Assembly: GCF_024397895.1 (NCBI RefSeq)
Contig: NZ_CP073346.1
Coordinates: forward strand, 4,092,001 to 4,156,000
Length of the DNA stretch: 64,000 nucleotides
Source: Pseudomonas benzenivorans
GTDB taxonomy: Bacteria; Pseudomonadota; Gammaproteobacteria; Pseudomonadales; Pseudomonadaceae
Direction: 5' to 3'
The notes under the pieces are model-generated. The model saw only the letters and a program-made list of their open reading frames with translations, was not told the DNA's origin and made no database searches. Numbering within the stretch: position 1 is the stretch's first letter; every line of letters begins with the position of its first letter. This document shows positions 33,572 to 42,072 of this stretch, piece by piece. The translations under genes and the position numbers were made by a program.

Positions 33572-34330
33572 CTACATGGCCACTTCAACCTGGCCGGGGC
33601 CGGTCACGCGGGCTCGGATCACTCGCTTGGAGCGCTGGTTGCGCACTCGGATCTGCCTGCCGATAGCGCCGTCCGACAGGGCCTCGCCGGGCATGCGCAC
33701 GTTGACGGTGCCGCTACGCGCGCTGATAACCACCTGATCGCCGCGTCGAATGACCTCCGCTGCCTCGACGTGCACGGGCTGCACCACCTGGTCGGGCAGC
33801 AGTGGTCGCGTCAGTTTTTTGCCGAGCGCCTGCCTCAGCGCCGTCAGATAGCCCTGGCTGAGTGAGCCGAGGTCGCGTTCGGCCAGGGCGACGTCCGTTT
33901 CCGTCAGCACACTGTCACGTTTAAGGGGGCGGCTGGCGATCACCACCTCGCGGTAGAGGCGGACCTGGCCCGGAACGAACACCGTCCAGGGTGCGCTGCC
34001 TGGACAGCGCACGCGCACGGTCACGCGGCCAATGGGTTCGGCCGGGCTTTCCAGAGAACTTGTCAATTCCTTGTCGCAGGCGGGCAGGCGCAGGCGCGAG
34101 TCCAACCGATTGATCTCAATCTCGTGTCGACCCTTTATGTCGCTACGCTGCAGATAGTCGCTCACGGTCTGCTCAAGAAAAGCCTGAGTGGTGCCGATAA
34201 GCTGCTCAGGCAAGGTTGCCGCGGTTGCTGCCAGGGGGCTGTAGCCGAGCACGAGCATTGCAGGTAAAACTGCCAGCAGGTGGCGGCGTTTAACCCAAGC
34301 GTGCCGAAAAATCGTCGTTTTTGCGTTCAT
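33572..34330 (-). CDS. flgA: Flagella basal body P-ring formation protein FlgA
   Basis: FlgA is a periplasmic chaperone for assembly of the FlgI P ring around the rod. From the ATG at 34330 the protein is 252 residues. It has a signal peptide (cleavage near residue 38, ATAA), an N-terminal domain, and a SAF-like domain with VASRPLKRDSVLTETDVALAERDL. It ends with the conserved GDQVVISARSGTVNVRMPGEALSDGA segment and QSKRVIRARVTGPGQVEV-type tail. An ATG at 34390 would lengthen it by 20 residues before the signal peptide and is less likely. It is divergent from cheV and separated from flgM by 153 bases that contain the flgM promoter. Confidence 0.95.
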   Translation of the reverse strand: MNAKTTIFRHAWVKRRHLLAVLPAMLVLGYSPLAATAATLPEQLIGTTQAFLEQTVSDYLQRSDIKGRHEIEINRLDSRLRLPACDKELTSSLESPAEPIGRVTVRVRCPGSAPWTVFVPGQVRLYREVVIASRPLKRDSVLTETDVALAERDLGSLSQGYLTALRQALGKKLTRPLLPDQVVQPVHVEAAEVIRRGDQVVISARSGTVNVRMPGEALSDGAIGRQIRVRNQRSKRVIRARVTGPGQVEVAM

Positions 34331-34407
34331 GCTGAGTAAAAAGCAAGGCCCGTGCCGCCTGCTACGCTGAGCACAATGTTCGCTACTCAAACCAAAGGAG
34401 TTTGGGC

Positions 34408-35340
34408 ATGGCCGGTGTATTGGATTCGGTAAACCAGCGAACTCAACTGGTAGGACAGAATCGTTTGGAGTTGCTGCTGTTTCGTCTCAACGGCAGCCAG
34501 CTTTACGGGATCAACGTATTCAAGGTGAAGGAGGTGCTGCAGTGCCCCAAGCTCACCATCATGCCGAAGTCCAGCCCGGTGGTGCGTGGGGTCGCCAGTA
34601 TTCGAGGCGGCACCATCCCCATTCTCGACCTTTCCATGGCGACCGGTAAGGCCCCGCTGAGAAGCCTGGAGAACAGCTTCGTCATCATCACTGAATACAA
34701 CACCAAGGTTCAGGGCTTTCTGGTTCACTCGGTGGAACGCATCGTCAACATGAACTGGGAAGGGATCCATCCGCCACCCAAGGGTGCGGGTCGCGATCAC
34801 TACCTCACGGCGGTGACCCATCTGGATCAGCAGCTGGTGGAAATCATCGACGTGGAAAAGATTCTCGCCGAAGTGGCGCCCACGTCCGAGGTCATCTCGG
34901 ACGGGGTGTTGAACCAGCAGGTGCAGGCCAAGGCGATGACCAAGCGGGTGCTGACCTGCGACGACTCCTCGGTGGCACGCAAGCAGGTCACCCGTTGCCT
35001 GCAGACCGTCGGGGTCGAGGTGGTGGCGTTGAACGATGGTCGCCAGGCGCTGGACTATCTGAAGGCGATGGTCGAGGAGGGTAAGAACCCGGCTGATGAA
35101 TTTCTCATGCTGATCTCCGACATCGAGATGCCGGAAATGGACGGCTATACGCTGACCGCGGAGATTCGTGCGGATCCGCGCATGCAGAAACTGCACATCA
35201 TCCTGCATACTTCGCTCTCTGGGGTGTTCAACCAAGCCATGGTGAAGAAGGTGGGGGCCGATGATTTTCTGGCCAAGTTCCGCCCTGATGACCTGGCGTC
35301 GCGGGTGGTTGAGCGCATCAATGTGGTGGACGGGGGCTGA
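34408..35340 (+). CDS. cheV: Chemotaxis coupling protein CheV
   Basis: CheV couples chemoreceptors to CheA and carries a receiver domain thought to tune adaptation. The 310-residue protein has a CheW-like domain (about residues 15-165, with VKEVLQCP and VRGVASIRGGTIPILDL) and a receiver domain (about 183-305). The phosphoacceptor aspartate is about residue 238 (LISDIEMPEMDG), with the switch threonine in HTSLS and a lysine in the FLAKF motif. The ATG at 34408 follows an AAAGGAG ribosome site; a TTG two codons upstream is not needed. CheR follows 45 bases later, as in P. aeruginosa. Confidence 0.96.
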   Translation: MAGVLDSVNQRTQLVGQNRLELLLFRLNGSQLYGINVFKVKEVLQCPKLTIMPKSSPVVRGVASIRGGTIPILDLSMATGKAPLRSLENSFVIITEYNTKVQGFLVHSVERIVNMNWEGIHPPPKGAGRDHYLTAVTHLDQQLVEIIDVEKILAEVAPTSEVISDGVLNQQVQAKAMTKRVLTCDDSSVARKQVTRCLQTVGVEVVALNDGRQALDYLKAMVEEGKNPADEFLMLISDIEMPEMDGYTLTAEIRADPRMQKLHIILHTSLSGVFNQAMVKKVGADDFLAKFRPDDLASRVVERINVVDGG

Positions 35341-35385
35341 GGGCGCGTCTTTTGGCACAACACTATGATCGGCGAGGCCTCGCGA

Positions 35386-36213
35386 GTGTCTTCAGGTAAT
35401 TTGGATTTCGAGCAGTTCCGGGTGTTCCTGGAAAAAGCCTGCGGCATTCTGCTGGGCAGCAACAAGCAGTACCTGGTGTCCAGCCGGTTGAACAAACTGA
35501 TGGACCAGCATGCCATCAAGAGCCTGGGTGAGTTGGTGCAGCGCATGCAAAGCCAGCCGCGCAGTGGTTTGCGCGAGCAGGTGGTGGATGCCATGACCAC
35601 CAACGAAACCCTGTGGTTCCGCGATACCTACCCGTTCGAAGTGCTGAAGAACCGGGTGCTGCCCGAGCTGATCAAAGCCAGTCCCGGTCAGCGTCTGCGG
35701 ATCTGGTCGGCCGCCTGCTCTTCCGGTCAGGAGCCCTACTCCCTGTCGATGAGCATCGATGAGTTCGAAAAGACCAATCTCGGTCAGCTCAAGGCCGGTG
35801 TGCAGATTGTTGCCACCGACCTGTCGCCGTCGATGTTGGCCAACTGCAAGTCCGGCGAATACGACAGCCTGGCGATGGGGCGTGGCCTCTCTCAGGAGCG
35901 TCTGCAGCGCTACTTCGACCCGAAAGGGCCGGGGCGTTGGGTGGTCAAGCCGGCGATCAAGGGTCGTGTCGAGTTTCGCCCGCTGAACCTGCTGGACAGT
36001 TACGCCAGCCTCGGCAAGTTCGACGTGGTGTTCTGCCGCAACGTGCTGATCTACTTCTCGGCCGAGGTGAAGAAGGACATCCTGACGCGCATCCATGCCA
36101 TGTTGAAGCCCGGCGGCTATCTGTTTCTCGGCGCATCCGAGGCGCTCAATGGCTTGCCTGAGCGTTATCAGATGGTCCAGTGCAGTCCGGGCATCATCTA
36201 CAAGGTGAAGTGA
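35386..36213 (+). CDS. cheR: Chemotaxis protein methyltransferase CheR
   Basis: CheR uses S-adenosylmethionine to methylate glutamates on chemoreceptors. The protein has an N-terminal helical domain (about residues 1-75, with GSNKQYLVSSRLNKLM and MTTNETLWFRD) and a methyltransferase domain (about 85-275) with IWSAACSSGQEPYSL for SAM binding and FDVVFCRNVLIYF. I prefer the GTG at 35386, giving 275 residues, because a GAGG ribosome site stands eight bases upstream and the resulting start (SSGNLDFEQFRVFLEK) matches the P. aeruginosa CheR1 pattern. An ATG at 35365 would add seven residues but has no ribosome site. Confidence 0.95.
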   Translation: MSSGNLDFEQFRVFLEKACGILLGSNKQYLVSSRLNKLMDQHAIKSLGELVQRMQSQPRSGLREQVVDAMTTNETLWFRDTYPFEVLKNRVLPELIKASPGQRLRIWSAACSSGQEPYSLSMSIDEFEKTNLGQLKAGVQIVATDLSPSMLANCKSGEYDSLAMGRGLSQERLQRYFDPKGPGRWVVKPAIKGRVEFRPLNLLDSYASLGKFDVVFCRNVLIYFSAEVKKDILTRIHAMLKPGGYLFLGASEALNGLPERYQMVQCSPGIIYKVK

Positions 36214-36245
36214 GTCGCCAGCTTCGCGAGCGTCGACTCAAGCAG

Positions 36246-36274
36246 AACGGGAGGCCAATGGCCTCCCGTTTTTC
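36246..36274 (+). terminator. Terminator after cheR
   Basis: An 11-base stem (AACGGGAGGCC / GGCCTCCCGTT) with loop AAT is followed by TTTC. Confidence 0.85.
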
Positions 36275-36381
36275 GTTCTGGCCGGCGGCAACCGGTCTAT
36301 TGGATTGCCGCTTTGCTTGCCAGTGGGCGGAAATGCCTTGCCGCTCAGGCCGGCAAGCGTATCTTTTTTAATCGTAAGTTA

Positions 36382-36398
36382 TTGAAAAATAAAGATTA
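36382..36398 (+). promoter_or_regulatory. 17-bp element shared with the fleS promoter
   Basis: TTGAAAAATAAAGATTA stands 25 bases before the -24 GG of the flgB promoter. The same 17 bases occur at 55030-55046 before fleS at almost the same distance. Confidence 0.5.
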
Positions 36399-36404
36399 AA
36401 TTAA

Positions 36405-36420
36405 TTGGCACACACCTTGC
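36405..36420 (+). promoter_or_regulatory. Sigma-54 promoter of flgBCDE
   Basis: TTGGCACACACCTTGC has GG and GC separated by ten bases, the -24/-12 pattern, 51 bases before the flgB ATG. In P. aeruginosa this operon is class III, needing RpoN and FleR. Confidence 0.9.
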
Positions 36421-36471
36421 TGTATGTCTTGCACGGAAAACAGGCAGGCCTAACGGCAAGGGTTCCCGATC

Positions 36472-36879
36472 ATGAGCATCAGTTTCGACCGCGCACTTGG
36501 CATCCATGAACAGGCACTGGGCTTTCGCGGCCAGCGCGCCGAGGTGCTGGCCAACAACATGGCCAACGCCGATACGCCCAACTACAAGGCGCGCGACCTG
36601 GACTTCGCCTCGGTGCTGGCCGAACAGAGTGCCAAGACCCAGCGTGATGCGGTCGGCCTGAAGCGTACCGACAGCCGGCATATCGCCGCCGAAGGTATGG
36701 CCATCGGCGGGGCCGAACTGGCCTACCGCACGCCCTTCCAGGCCTCGATCGACCAGAACACCGTCGACCTGCAGGTCGAGCAGTCCAACTACGCGGAAAA
36801 CGCGGTGAACTTCCAGGCCAGCTTCACCTTCCTCAACAGCAAGTTCAAAGGGCTGGTCAGCGCCCTGCGCGGCGATTAA
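36472..36879 (+). CDS. flgB: Flagellar basal-body rod protein FlgB
   Basis: FlgB is a proximal rod subunit of the flagellar basal body in the periplasm. The 135-residue protein has the rod-family N-terminal motif with LANNMANADTPNYKARDLDF (about residues 25-44) and a C-terminal helix (YAENAVNFQASFTFLNSKFKG) for coiled-coil packing. It is the first gene of flgBCDE, with the sigma-54 promoter just upstream and flgC 14 bases downstream. Length and both terminal motifs are intact. Confidence 0.97.
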   Translation: MSISFDRALGIHEQALGFRGQRAEVLANNMANADTPNYKARDLDFASVLAEQSAKTQRDAVGLKRTDSRHIAAEGMAIGGAELAYRTPFQASIDQNTVDLQVEQSNYAENAVNFQASFTFLNSKFKGLVSALRGD

Positions 36880-36893
36880 AGGAGAACGATGCC

Positions 36894-37337
36894 ATGTCAC
36901 TCGCCAGTGTCTTCAATATCGCCGGTACCGGCATGAGTGCCCAGAGCACTCGCTTGAACACCATCTCCAGCAACATCGCCAACGCCGAAACGGTGTCGTC
37001 GAGCGTCGATCAGACCTATCGGGCGCGCCACCCAGTGTTCGCCACCATGTTCCAGCAATCGCTGGACGGCGACCGCGGTTCGCTGTTCGCCGAGCAGGAT
37101 CAGGCCGGTGCGGGGGTCCAGGTGCTGGGCATCGTCGAGGACCAGGGTGAACTGACGCCGCGCTACGAGCCGACCCATCCGGCTGCCGATGAAAACGGCT
37201 ACGTGTACTACCCCAATGTCAACGTGGTCGAGGAAATGGCCGACATGATTTCTGCCAGTCGCGCCTTCCAGACCAACGTGGAAATGATGAACACCGCCAA
37301 GCAAATGATGCAGCGCGTGCTGACCCTGGGTCAGTAG
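36894..37337 (+). CDS. flgC: Flagellar basal-body rod protein FlgC
   Basis: FlgC is a proximal rod protein. The 147-residue sequence starts with MSLASVFNIAGTGMSAQSTR and ISSNIANAETVSSS, the shared rod/hook N-terminal motif, and ends with the conserved ASRAFQTNVEMMNTAKQMMQRVLTLGQ-type helix. In the middle, EDQGELTPRYEPTHPAADENGYVYYPNVNVVEEMADM is characteristic of FlgC. It sits between flgB and flgD with short gaps and a GGAGAACG ribosome site, so it is part of the flgBCDE operon. Confidence 0.97.
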   Translation: MSLASVFNIAGTGMSAQSTRLNTISSNIANAETVSSSVDQTYRARHPVFATMFQQSLDGDRGSLFAEQDQAGAGVQVLGIVEDQGELTPRYEPTHPAADENGYVYYPNVNVVEEMADMISASRAFQTNVEMMNTAKQMMQRVLTLGQ

Positions 37338-37358
37338 GCCACCAGCGAGGATTAAAGG

Positions 37359-38024
37359 ATGAGCAGCGTCAGTGGTGTCAGTTCCGCACTCGACCAGTAC
37401 CAGATCAACCAGGAGGTCGGCCAGAAGAAGGAGCTCGGCAAGAACGAATTCCTCAACCTGCTGGTGGCCCAGCTGAACAACCAGAACCCGCTGGAGCCCC
37501 AGGGCAACGGCGAGTTCATTGCCCAGTTGGCCCAGTTCAGCACGGTGGAAGGGGTGGAGAAGCTCAACAGCAGCATGAGTTCGCTGCTGTCCGGCTACCA
37601 GTCGTCCCAAGCGCTGCAGGCGTCTTCGCTGGTAGGGCGCAAGGTCATAGTGCCGACCGACAAGGCGGTGGTCGATACCAGCGAGAGCTTCAAGGCCAGT
37701 CTGGTGCTGCCGACCACCAGCAGCAACGTCTACGTCAACGTCTACGACAAGGCGGGCACGGCGGTGAGCCGAATCAACCTGGGCGAGCAGGCTGCCGGCA
37801 ACGTCAGCTTTATCTGGGACGGCAAGGATTCGAGCGGCAACCCATTGCCGCCCGGCAGCTACAAATTCGAGGCGCAGGCGACTTATGACGGTGAGACCAA
37901 GGGGCTGTACACCCTGCTGCCGGCCAACGTCGACAGCGTCACCCTGGGCGGCAGCGAGTTGACGCTCAACCTGGCCGGGCTCGGCAGCGTGCCGCTGTCC
38001 CAGGTGCAGGTCATCGGTCAGTAA
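37359..38024 (+). CDS. flgD: Flagellar hook assembly protein FlgD
   Basis: FlgD is the hook cap on which FlgE subunits polymerise and is discarded afterwards. The 221-residue protein carries the FlgD N-terminal signature KNEFLNLLVAQLNNQNPLEP followed by EFIAQLAQFSTVEGVEKLN (about residues 25-75). The C-terminal part is of Fn3/FlgD-Ig type, with FIWDGKDSSGNPLPPGSYKFEAQA (about 145-170). Domain order and size are normal. It is third in the flgBCDE operon. Confidence 0.97.
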   Translation: MSSVSGVSSALDQYQINQEVGQKKELGKNEFLNLLVAQLNNQNPLEPQGNGEFIAQLAQFSTVEGVEKLNSSMSSLLSGYQSSQALQASSLVGRKVIVPTDKAVVDTSESFKASLVLPTTSSNVYVNVYDKAGTAVSRINLGEQAAGNVSFIWDGKDSSGNPLPPGSYKFEAQATYDGETKGLYTLLPANVDSVTLGGSELTLNLAGLGSVPLSQVQVIGQ

Positions 38025-38068
38025 CCCACAGGCTTAAATCGCCGGCCGGACCGGCAAAGGAGACTTCC

Positions 38069-39496
38069 ATGGCGTTCAATATCGGGCTAAGCGGCTTGCG
38101 TGCCGCAACCAGCGATCTCAATGTCACCGGTAACAACATTGCCAATGCCGGTACGGCTGGTTTCAAGCAGTCGCGTGCTGAGTTCGCCGATGTTTATGCT
38201 GCGTCGGTGCAGGGGAGCGGCTCTAATCCGACTGGCAGTGGGGTGTTGCTTGGGGGAGTTTCACAGCTATTCAAACAGGGGAACGTCAACTACACGCAGA
38301 ACCCGTTGGATCTAGCCATCAACGGAAACGGATTCTTCCGGACCAGCAACAACGGCGAAATCAGTTACACGCGAGCCGGCTATTTTGGTACGGATCGAGA
38401 GGGCTACATCGAGAACAACTTCCACCATCGTCTGCAGGGCTATCCGGTGGATGCCAACGGCAACCTGCAGAGCGGTGTCGTCAGTGATCTTCGCGTCGAC
38501 TCGGCCAGTCAGTCGCCGCGAGCGACGGCAGCGATGAGACAGCAACTGAACCTGAACTCCAGCAACAAGGTGCCGTCGTCCTGGCAGGGCGCCTACGACG
38601 CCTCGATCGCCGGCGCTGCGGATCCGACAAACCCGACGCCGGGGGAACTCGCGGGGGCCAGGGCGGCGGCGAATGCCACCTTCGATCCGGCCGATCCGAC
38701 CACATACAATTCTTCGACTTCGACCAACGTCTATGACACCCAGGGCAACGCCCATGTGCTGACGCAATACTTCGTCAAGACTGGCGCCAACCAGTGGCAG
38801 ATGAACGTATTGATCGGTGGGCGCAACCCGGCCGACCCCACCTCCACCGAGCCCTATTCGATGTCCGTCGGGTTTACCACCAGCGGTCAACTGGATATCG
38901 CCAGCCTTGCATCTGGCGATTACGACGCCAATGGCACAGCGGACTTTGCGGTAGATCCGGCCACCGGACGATTTACCCTCAATGGTTGGGTGCCTGCCGC
39001 CGCCGATAATTCGAACCCGCCGGTATGGTCGCCCAATGGTGCGGTTGCAAACACTGGCGGAGTCGAGATCGATCTTCGTGGCACTACTCAGGCTAATAAC
39101 GCCTTCGCGGTCACCAGTGTCAGCCAGGATGGCTACACCACGGGTCAGTTGGCGGGGCTGGAAATCGATGATGCAGGGGTTATTTTCGCTCGCTACACCA
39201 ATGGCCAATCACGGATACAGGGCCAGGTGGTGCTTGCCAGTTTCGCCAACATGCAAGGCCTGACGCCGGTCGGCAAGACGGCCTGGGCGCAGTCCTTCCA
39301 GTCGGGTGAACCGGTAATCGGTACGCCGCGCAGCGGTACCCTCGGTGCCCTGCAGTCCGGTGCGCTGGAGGATTCCAACGTCGAGCTGTCCGATCAGCTG
39401 GTCAACCTGATCGTCGCTCAGCGCAACTACCAGGCCAATGCCAAGACCATCGAAACCGAAAGCGCGGTGACCCAGACCATCATCAATCTCCGTTGA
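38069..39496 (+). CDS. flgE: Flagellar hook protein FlgE
   Basis: FlgE forms the flexible hook outside the cell. The 475-residue protein has the N-terminal rod/hook motif (MAFNIGLSGLRAATSDLNVTGNNIANAGTAGF), the LAINGNGFF segment and a C-terminal motif reading SNVELSDQLVNLIVAQRNYQAN. The central surface domain (about residues 40-390) is less conserved, and its codon usage is softer than the operon average, with more A and T at third positions between about 38170 and 39240. That fits diversification or allele exchange of the exposed part. It is followed by a strong terminator, so flgBCDE ends here. Confidence 0.96.
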   Translation: MAFNIGLSGLRAATSDLNVTGNNIANAGTAGFKQSRAEFADVYAASVQGSGSNPTGSGVLLGGVSQLFKQGNVNYTQNPLDLAINGNGFFRTSNNGEISYTRAGYFGTDREGYIENNFHHRLQGYPVDANGNLQSGVVSDLRVDSASQSPRATAAMRQQLNLNSSNKVPSSWQGAYDASIAGAADPTNPTPGELAGARAAANATFDPADPTTYNSSTSTNVYDTQGNAHVLTQYFVKTGANQWQMNVLIGGRNPADPTSTEPYSMSVGFTTSGQLDIASLASGDYDANGTADFAVDPATGRFTLNGWVPAAADNSNPPVWSPNGAVANTGGVEIDLRGTTQANNAFAVTSVSQDGYTTGQLAGLEIDDAGVIFARYTNGQSRIQGQVVLASFANMQGLTPVGKTAWAQSFQSGEPVIGTPRSGTLGALQSGALEDSNVELSDQLVNLIVAQRNYQANAKTIETESAVTQTIINLR

Positions 39497-39571
39497 TGAG
39501 CGGCCGTCACGCCGCCAGCCGGGCAACTAGCACTTGCCGCTGGCGGCAATAACTCGCCGAACCCAGTTTGC

Positions 39572-39595
39572 AAGGCTCCTTCAGGAGCCTTTTTC
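39572..39595 (+). terminator. Terminator after flgE
   Basis: The perfect stem AAGGCTCCT / AGGAGCCTT has a two-base loop and is followed by TTT. Confidence 0.88.
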
Positions 39596-39644
39596 GTTTA
39601 TAAAAAACCATAAAATTCAGTGTCTTAGTGTTTTTATTCGAGTG

Positions 39645-39659
39645 TGGCACGTTGCTTGC
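39645..39659 (+). promoter_or_regulatory. Sigma-54 promoter of flgFGHIJKL
   Basis: TGGCACGTTGCTTGC has GG and GC ten bases apart, about 50 bases before the flgF ATG. Confidence 0.9.
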
Positions 39660-39708
39660 TGAAGTCTCTGTATAGAGCAGCGGGCGGCAAGCCCACCTCG
39701 GAGGAAAC

Positions 39709-40446
39709 ATGGACAAGATGCTGTATGTCGCCATGACCGGCGCCCAGAACAACACCCTGGCCCTGCGTGCCCACGCCAACAATCTGGCGAACATCTCCAC
39801 CACCGGCTTTCGCCGTGACTTCGAGCAGGCGCGTTCGATGCCGGTGTTCGGCGACACTTTTCCGGCGCGGGTCTACGCCATGAGCGAGCGTCCCGGTACC
39901 GACTTCACCCCTGGCGCTCTGCAGGAGACGGGGCGCGACCTGGACGTGGCGGTTGGCGGGGAGGGCTGGCTGGCCGTGCAGGCGGCCGACGGCAGTGAGG
40001 CGTATGTGCGCACCGCCAGCCTGAACATCGATGCCCTGGGCATGTTGCGCACCGGCAGCGGGTTGCCGGTGCTGGGCAATGCCGGGCCGATCGCCGTGCC
40101 GCCGGAGCAGAAAATCGAAATCGGTCAGGACGGCACCATCAGCATCCGCGCCCTCGGCGAGGCGCCAAACGTGCTGGCGGAGGTCGACCGTCTGAAACTG
40201 GTCAACCCCGACCTCAAGCAGATGAGCAAGGGCGAAGACGGCCTGATGCGCTTCGACGGCCCACAGCCCCTGGCCGATGCCGCGGTACGGGTGACTTCGG
40301 GCTTTCTCGAGTCGAGTAACGTCAATGCCGTCGAGGAGATGACCGCGATGCTCTCCCTGTCCCGCCAGTTCGAACTGCAAGTGAAGATGATGCGCACCGC
40401 CGAGGACAATGCCTCGGCCATGGCGCGGGTTTTGCAGATTAGCTAA
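39709..40446 (+). CDS. flgF: Flagellar basal-body rod protein FlgF
   Basis: FlgF is a rod subunit between the proximal rod and FlgG. The 245-residue protein opens MDKMLYVAMTGAQNNTLALRAHANNLANISTTGFR, the rod motif, has LDVAVGGEGWLAVQ and ends with SNVNAVEEMTAMLSLSRQFELQVKMM. It has a GGAGGAAAC ribosome site and is the first gene after the second sigma-54 promoter. Length is normal. flgG follows 46 bases later. Confidence 0.97.
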   Translation: MDKMLYVAMTGAQNNTLALRAHANNLANISTTGFRRDFEQARSMPVFGDTFPARVYAMSERPGTDFTPGALQETGRDLDVAVGGEGWLAVQAADGSEAYVRTASLNIDALGMLRTGSGLPVLGNAGPIAVPPEQKIEIGQDGTISIRALGEAPNVLAEVDRLKLVNPDLKQMSKGEDGLMRFDGPQPLADAAVRVTSGFLESSNVNAVEEMTAMLSLSRQFELQVKMMRTAEDNASAMARVLQIS

Positions 40447-40492
40447 TTACCAGCACGCGGCGCCGTGAAAACGGCACCCGAGGAGAATCGAT

Positions 40493-41278
40493 ATGCTTCC
40501 GGCACTGTGGGTCAGCAAAACCGGTCTGTCCGCCCAGGACATGAACCTGACCACCATTTCCAACAACCTGGCCAACGTTTCGACTACCGGCTTCAAGCGC
40601 GATCGGGCCGAGTTCGAAGACCTCCTCTATCAGGTGCGGCGTCAGCCGGGTGGCCAGTCCAGCCAGGACAGCCAGCTGCCCTCCGGTCTGCAGCTGGGTA
40701 CCGGTGTGCGGGTGGTCGGCACGCAGAAGATCTTCACCGCGGGCAGCCTGCAGACCACCGAGCAGCCACTGGACATGGCCATCAATGGCCGTGGTTTCTT
40801 CCAGGTGCTGATGCCCGACGGCACCGTGGGCTATACCCGCGACGGCAGCTTCCACCTGAACTCCGATGGTCAGTTGGTCACCTCCAATGGCTTTGCCCTG
40901 GAGCCGGCCATCGTGCTGCCCAACGAGGTCAAGACCTTCACCGTGGGCGAGGACGGCACCGTGTCGGTGACTACCGCCGGCAACCCGCAGCCGCAGATCG
41001 TCGGCAACCTGCAGACCGCCGACTTCATCAACCCGGCGGGCCTGGAGGCAATCGGCAGCAACCTGTTCCTGGAGACCGCCTCCAGTGGCGCCCCGCAGGT
41101 CGGCACGCCGGGTCTCAACGGCCTGGGCACGACCCTGCAGAACACCCTGGAAAACTCCAACGTCAGCGTGGTCGAGGAGCTGGTGAACATGATCACCACC
41201 CAGCGCGCCTACGAGATGAACTCCAAGGTCATCTCCACCGCCGACCAGATGCTGTCCTTCGTCTCTCAGAATCTTTAA
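40493..41278 (+). CDS. flgG: Flagellar distal rod protein FlgG
   Basis: FlgG makes the distal rod that passes through the P and L rings. The 261-residue protein has MLPALWVSKTGLSAQDMNLTTISNNLANVSTTGF at the start, followed by DRAEFEDLLYQVRRQPGGQSS, a stretch typical of distal rod FlgG. LDMAINGRGFFQV is in the middle and SNVSVVEELVNMITTQRAYEMNSKVI at the end. Spacing to flgF and flgH, with no terminator, shows it is within the flgF-L operon. Among the window's rod proteins it is the easiest to assign. Confidence 0.98.
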   Translation: MLPALWVSKTGLSAQDMNLTTISNNLANVSTTGFKRDRAEFEDLLYQVRRQPGGQSSQDSQLPSGLQLGTGVRVVGTQKIFTAGSLQTTEQPLDMAINGRGFFQVLMPDGTVGYTRDGSFHLNSDGQLVTSNGFALEPAIVLPNEVKTFTVGEDGTVSVTTAGNPQPQIVGNLQTADFINPAGLEAIGSNLFLETASSGAPQVGTPGLNGLGTTLQNTLENSNVSVVEELVNMITTQRAYEMNSKVISTADQMLSFVSQNL

Positions 41279-41338
41279 GGCTTGGGCAGGGCTTCGGTCC
41301 GGCCCCGGCTCACTATGCAACGCCGTGAGGTAGTGGTT

Positions 41339-42058
41339 ATGAACCGGCTGAATATTGTGCTCTCGATGCTCGTGGTGGCGGCCCTGAGCGGCTGCGTGTC
41401 GCCACCGCCAAAGCCGGACGATCCCTACTACGCGCCGGTGCTGCCGCGCACGCCGCTGCCGGCGGCGCAGAACAACGGTTCGATCTACCAGGCCGGTTTC
41501 GAGAACAACCTGTACGGCGACCGCAAGGCCTTCCGTGTCGGCGACATCATCACCATCAGCCTCAACGAACGCACCCAGGCCAGCAAGAATGCCGGCTCGC
41601 AGATCGGCAAGGACAGCAGCGCCAGTATCGGCCTGACCTCGCTGTTCGGCGGCGGCGTATCGATGCGCAACCCGGGCTCGGGCAACATCCTCAACCCGCT
41701 CGGCGCCGAGGACCTGGGCCTGAGTGCCGAGTACGGCGCCAACCGTGACACCAAGGGCGACAGCAAGGCGGCCCAGGGCAACAGCCTGTCCGGCTCGATC
41801 ACCGTGACCATCGCCGAGGTGCTGCCCAACGGCATTCTGGCGGTGCGCGGCGAGAAGTGGATGACCCTCAATACCGGCGACGAGCTGGTCCGCATCGCCG
41901 GTCTGGTGCGTTCCGACGACATCAGCACGGACAACACGGTCTCCTCCACGCGCATTGCCGATGCGCGCATCACCTACTCGGGCACCGGCGCGTTCGCCGA
42001 TGCCAGTCAGCCGGGCTGGCTGGACCGCTTCTTCCTCAGCCCGCTGTTCCCGTTCTAA
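41339..42058 (+). CDS. flgH: Flagellar L-ring lipoprotein FlgH
   Basis: FlgH forms the L ring in the outer membrane. From the ATG at 41339 it is 239 residues, with a lipoprotein signal ending ALSGC (cysteine about residue 18). Typical segments are [58 protein letters not shown] and the conserved tail [30 protein letters not shown]. The start is chosen because a GAGG ribosome site precedes it and it gives a clean lipoprotein signal; frames open from 41282 and 41315 do not. Order flgG-flgH-flgI is canonical. Confidence 0.97.
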   Translation: MNRLNIVLSMLVVAALSGCVSPPPKPDDPYYAPVLPRTPLPAAQNNGSIYQAGFENNLYGDRKAFRVGDIITISLNERTQASKNAGSQIGKDSSASIGLTSLFGGGVSMRNPGSGNILNPLGAEDLGLSAEYGANRDTKGDSKAAQGNSLSGSITVTIAEVLPNGILAVRGEKWMTLNTGDELVRIAGLVRSDDISTDNTVSSTRIADARITYSGTGAFADASQPGWLDRFFLSPLFPF

Positions 42059-42072
42059 GCAGGTAGCCGATC

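Noticed and set aside
34337..34366. FliA promoter for cheV (TAAA ... GCCTGCTA)
   Set aside because: Only half of the -10 bases match and spacing is 16; too weak to list.
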